A DNA stretch of 40,003 bases from UMGS1908 sp045655005 (GTDB lineage Bacteria; Bacillota; Clostridia; Christensenellales; UBA1242), in the NCBI GenBank assembly GCA_045655005.1, contig JAZOOJ010000012.1, positions 1 through 40,003 on the forward strand, read 5' to 3'. How positions within the stretch are numbered: position 1 is the first letter of the stretch; each line of letters opens with the position of its first letter. A program made the translations under genes and the position numbers. Below, one piece after another: positions 37,994 to 40,003 of the stretch. The notes under the pieces were generated by a model. The model was not told the origin of the DNA. It worked only from the letters and a program-made list of their open reading frames with translations, and ran no database searches.

Positions 37994-39658
37994 CTAAAAT
38001 GTTAATGTTTCGGCAAAAAATACTTCCGTTACTTCATTCTCAATTTCTTCCCAAAGTGAAAATGCGTTCACGGTTGCCATGAATGTATCTGTTTTTCTGT
38101 AATTTTCTTCAATCTTTCCATAAGTAATATTTCCATTACTTAATATCTTTTTAGTGTTGTTTGTCATCCAATTCATAATAGGAGCAATTCCCCATGATAA
38201 ATTTTGATTGACAAATACGCTATTGATAATTGGACTCGTGATCATAATATTGCTTGGTCTTACAAGTACAATGTTCTTTGATTCATAGGCATCAAACCCT
38301 ATTTCTTTAAAAGCAGAATTTAATAATGAATATCTGTAATTGTCAACGCCAATTTTTAAAATGTTGTATTTCTCTTTCATTTGTTTGAACCAATTAGCAA
38401 TAGTTTTAGGCGATATTTCAACATCCTCAACAAAAGTTAAATGCCCCATTTCTTCCCATTCTTTTAAAGGTGCTTTAATACCTTGTAAATCTCTTGACTT
38501 CATACAAACAAAAGTATGATGAATCAAATAATATCTTCCACCGCGCTTGAATAACAAGCAACATCCTACAAAGTCATCTGTTTTAGCGTAATCAACACCG
38601 CCAACGCAATCACAACCGCTTAAATCAATCAATTCTTTGTTACAAGCTTTGATATTTTCCCATGAAGCAACTTCAACATCTTTATTTCCAATAGGAAAAT
38701 TACATCTTTTAGCCATATACTCAGGAAAATAATCCATGTTGTATGGCATTTTTTGAATTTCTAATTGAATTTCTGTTCTTAAATGATGAAAATCATTCAA
38801 GCTTGGAATAGCTTTAACTAACTTGTCAAGCTTATCCCATTCGTCTTCATGTTCAATCCTACACCAAAAAACCAAAGTTCTATTTAAGGGATTGTATTCT
38901 TTAAGAATTGCAATATTTTCATCTGCTTCTTTATCGAATACTCCACCTCGAACGTGTCCATTTGTTGTGATTGTGATTTCTCTACCAAAAGGCATTTTAC
39001 CTAGACCGCTTCGCAACGTATTAATATTTGTTGAATCAACGTATTCATGCTTTTCATCATAAATAGCGCAACCTGTTCTTTTTGAATCTTTACCACGTGT
39101 TGAACTTGTATTGAATCGCAATATAGATTTTGTTTTGATTCCTAATATTTCTTCTTTAGTAGCTTTAAAATTGCTTTTTAATGCTTTTTCATTTGATTTA
39201 TCATGATTGTCCTTAATAACATCATACACATCTTTGAATGATGTTTTTGCTTGCGTTTCGCTGTTTGCAAGTAAATCAATGTTATAACCTCGAACACCAT
39301 GATAAGGAGAAATGAAATAGAAACATAAAAAAGATATTAAACCATTTTTGCCACTTCCTCGACCAACAATGATTCTAATATCCTTGAAAAATACATCAAT
39401 ATATCCATTAGGTGCTTTATGAAATACACCGACAATTAAAGCAACACAAAATATTTCCCATTCGATCAACTCATAAGGAAAATATTTTTGAAGGCTTAAA
39501 CATTCTTCAATCTTTCTTTCATCAATGTAAACATCATCACGATTAAGAACAGGAATAACAATATTATCAATCATTAATTCTTGTTCTTTACAATGCTCAA
39601 CTTTGTTTTCTTTGATTAATTTAATATAAGGATTAATATACTTGCTATAATGTTTCAT
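37994..39658 (-). CDS. terL: Terminase large subunit
   Basis: 554 residues from MKHYSKYINP; the start is one of a run of ATG codons and this one has the best spacing from GGAAG. Walker A is GRGSGKN (99-105), followed by the Walker B-like AIYDEKHEY. The nuclease domain has Asp in GGVDYAKTDDF, in IGVDNYRY and in YRKTDTF. It is the motor and headful or cos cutter, and pumps DNA into proheads. It overlaps the small subunit by about 14-20 bases. HNH, small and large subunits are adjacent if the window is circular. Confidence 0.94.
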   Translation of the reverse strand: MKHYSKYINPYIKLIKENKVEHCKEQELMIDNIVIPVLNRDDVYIDERKIEECLSLQKYFPYELIEWEIFCVALIVGVFHKAPNGYIDVFFKDIRIIVGRGSGKNGLISFLCFYFISPYHGVRGYNIDLLANSETQAKTSFKDVYDVIKDNHDKSNEKALKSNFKATKEEILGIKTKSILRFNTSSTRGKDSKRTGCAIYDEKHEYVDSTNINTLRSGLGKMPFGREITITTNGHVRGGVFDKEADENIAILKEYNPLNRTLVFWCRIEHEDEWDKLDKLVKAIPSLNDFHHLRTEIQLEIQKMPYNMDYFPEYMAKRCNFPIGNKDVEVASWENIKACNKELIDLSGCDCVGGVDYAKTDDFVGCCLLFKRGGRYYLIHHTFVCMKSRDLQGIKAPLKEWEEMGHLTFVEDVEISPKTIANWFKQMKEKYNILKIGVDNYRYSLLNSAFKEIGFDAYESKNIVLVRPSNIMITSPIINSVFVNQNLSWGIAPIMNWMTNNTKKILSNGNITYGKIEENYRKTDTFMATVNAFSLWEEIENEVTEVFFAETLTF

Positions 39659-39950
39659 CATCATCACTTCCCATTGTGCCTATCTCGTCAGCACTAGGTC
39701 GTAATTTTAAGAATGATAAGATACTTCTCATTTCTTTTGTCACTTGTCTTTTCTCTTTCAAAATTTCATTGTATGTTTTGAAATCAACATTGACTTCTAG
39801 CAGTCTATGATTCAGCACAACCAAGTTATCATAATAAAGCATATATTCATGAATCTGATCTAAATAGAATTGTTTATCATAACCGCTTGCTTGGAGCTGT
39901 TCCTTTAGCTGTTCCTCTGTTATTGTGCGTTTGCTTTTTGGTCTTGCCAT
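39645..39950 (-). CDS. terS: Terminase small subunit, P27-like
   Basis: 101 residues from MARPKSKRTITEE; the ATG behind AAGGAGTGAGTTC is chosen over an upstream in-frame start without a ribosome site. MARPKSKRTITEEQLKEQL, a helical middle (YDKQFYLDQIHEYMLYYDNL) and a C-terminal FLKLRPSADEIG are typical of the P27/HK97-type DNA-recognition subunit. It binds cos and loads the large subunit. The far right end of the window is just upstream of it. Confidence 0.82.
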   Translation of the reverse strand: MARPKSKRTITEEQLKEQLQASGYDKQFYLDQIHEYMLYYDNLVVLNHRLLEVNVDFKTYNEILKEKRQVTKEMRSILSFLKLRPSADEIGTMGSDDDETL

Positions 39951-40003
39951 GAACTCACTCCTTCCTAACTTTTTCGATTTTATAAAAAATCTCTCCATAC
40001 TTG

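Overview
The window is an AT-rich temperate siphovirus genome of a low-GC Gram-positive (Bacillota) host. The pointers are strong AGGAGG-type ribosome sites, sigma-A-type promoters and protein families typical of Bacillota phages: HK97-type head genes, Dit and Prophage_tail tail genes, BppU baseplate, LLH holin, replisome organizer, large serine integrase. Host genus cannot be fixed; a gut Erysipelotrichia or Clostridia is a guess. No host chromosomal gene was recognised. The integrase and a putative attP lie inside the window, while both window ends fall between the HNH nuclease and terminase genes. This fits a circular or cos-ended phage genome rather than an integrated prophage; it is an inference, because I cannot join the ends.

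Layout, read mostly leftward on the minus strand. 39950-32708: small and large terminase, portal, ClpP-like protease with an acidic tail, major capsid, head-tail connectors, major tail protein. 32695-24230: a small conserved gene, tail chaperones joined by a -1 frameshift (A AAA AAG), tape measure, Dit with an inserted domain, tail endopeptidase-type protein, DUF859/S74 fibre. 24169-19026: holin, a second small membrane protein, two BppU-like paralogues, a fibre carrying an M14 carboxypeptidase domain, and an amidase with a SPOR domain, closed by a strong terminator. 18937-15059: a separate accessory cluster of about 12 small genes behind a perfect-consensus TTGACA-N17-TATAAT promoter. It includes a PemK/MazF-like protein, a papain-like phage protein, a NUMOD-like protein without a nuclease, and an AbrB regulator. 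15034-12445: putative attP, then plus-strand serine integrase and CI-like repressor, the lysogeny module. 12356-894: the leftward early operon. It runs from a Cro-like regulator through PD-(D/E)XK nuclease, ERF annealing protein, SSB, NinB-like and Ref-like recombination proteins, DUF1064 nuclease and a replisome organizer with an internal iteron origin. It continues with a QueT queuosine-precursor transporter, a Dam-type methylase, an NMN adenylyltransferase-like protein, a ThyX-like protein and an ArpU/DUF1492 sigma-like late regulator. 890-1: late promoter with 10-bp-phased repeats, HNH nuclease, G-rich cos candidate.

Working model: CI and Cro compete at the 12300-12414 switch. Early genes replicate and recombine the DNA from the origin inside the replisome organizer gene. 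The ArpU-like protein then activates the late promoter just beyond its own gene, and transcription crosses cos into the terminase and the structural and lysis genes. The accessory cluster has its own promoter and is probably expressed in the lysogen. Most notable are a 15-bp element repeated five times in intergenic leaders, a serine integrase with a helix-turn-helix domain inserted in its zinc ribbon, and two nucleotide-metabolism cargo genes (QueT, NMNAT-like). Five small genes of 50-56 residues (10402-10572, 3170-3337, 2070-2222, 32543-32695, 12821-12973) are also annotated.
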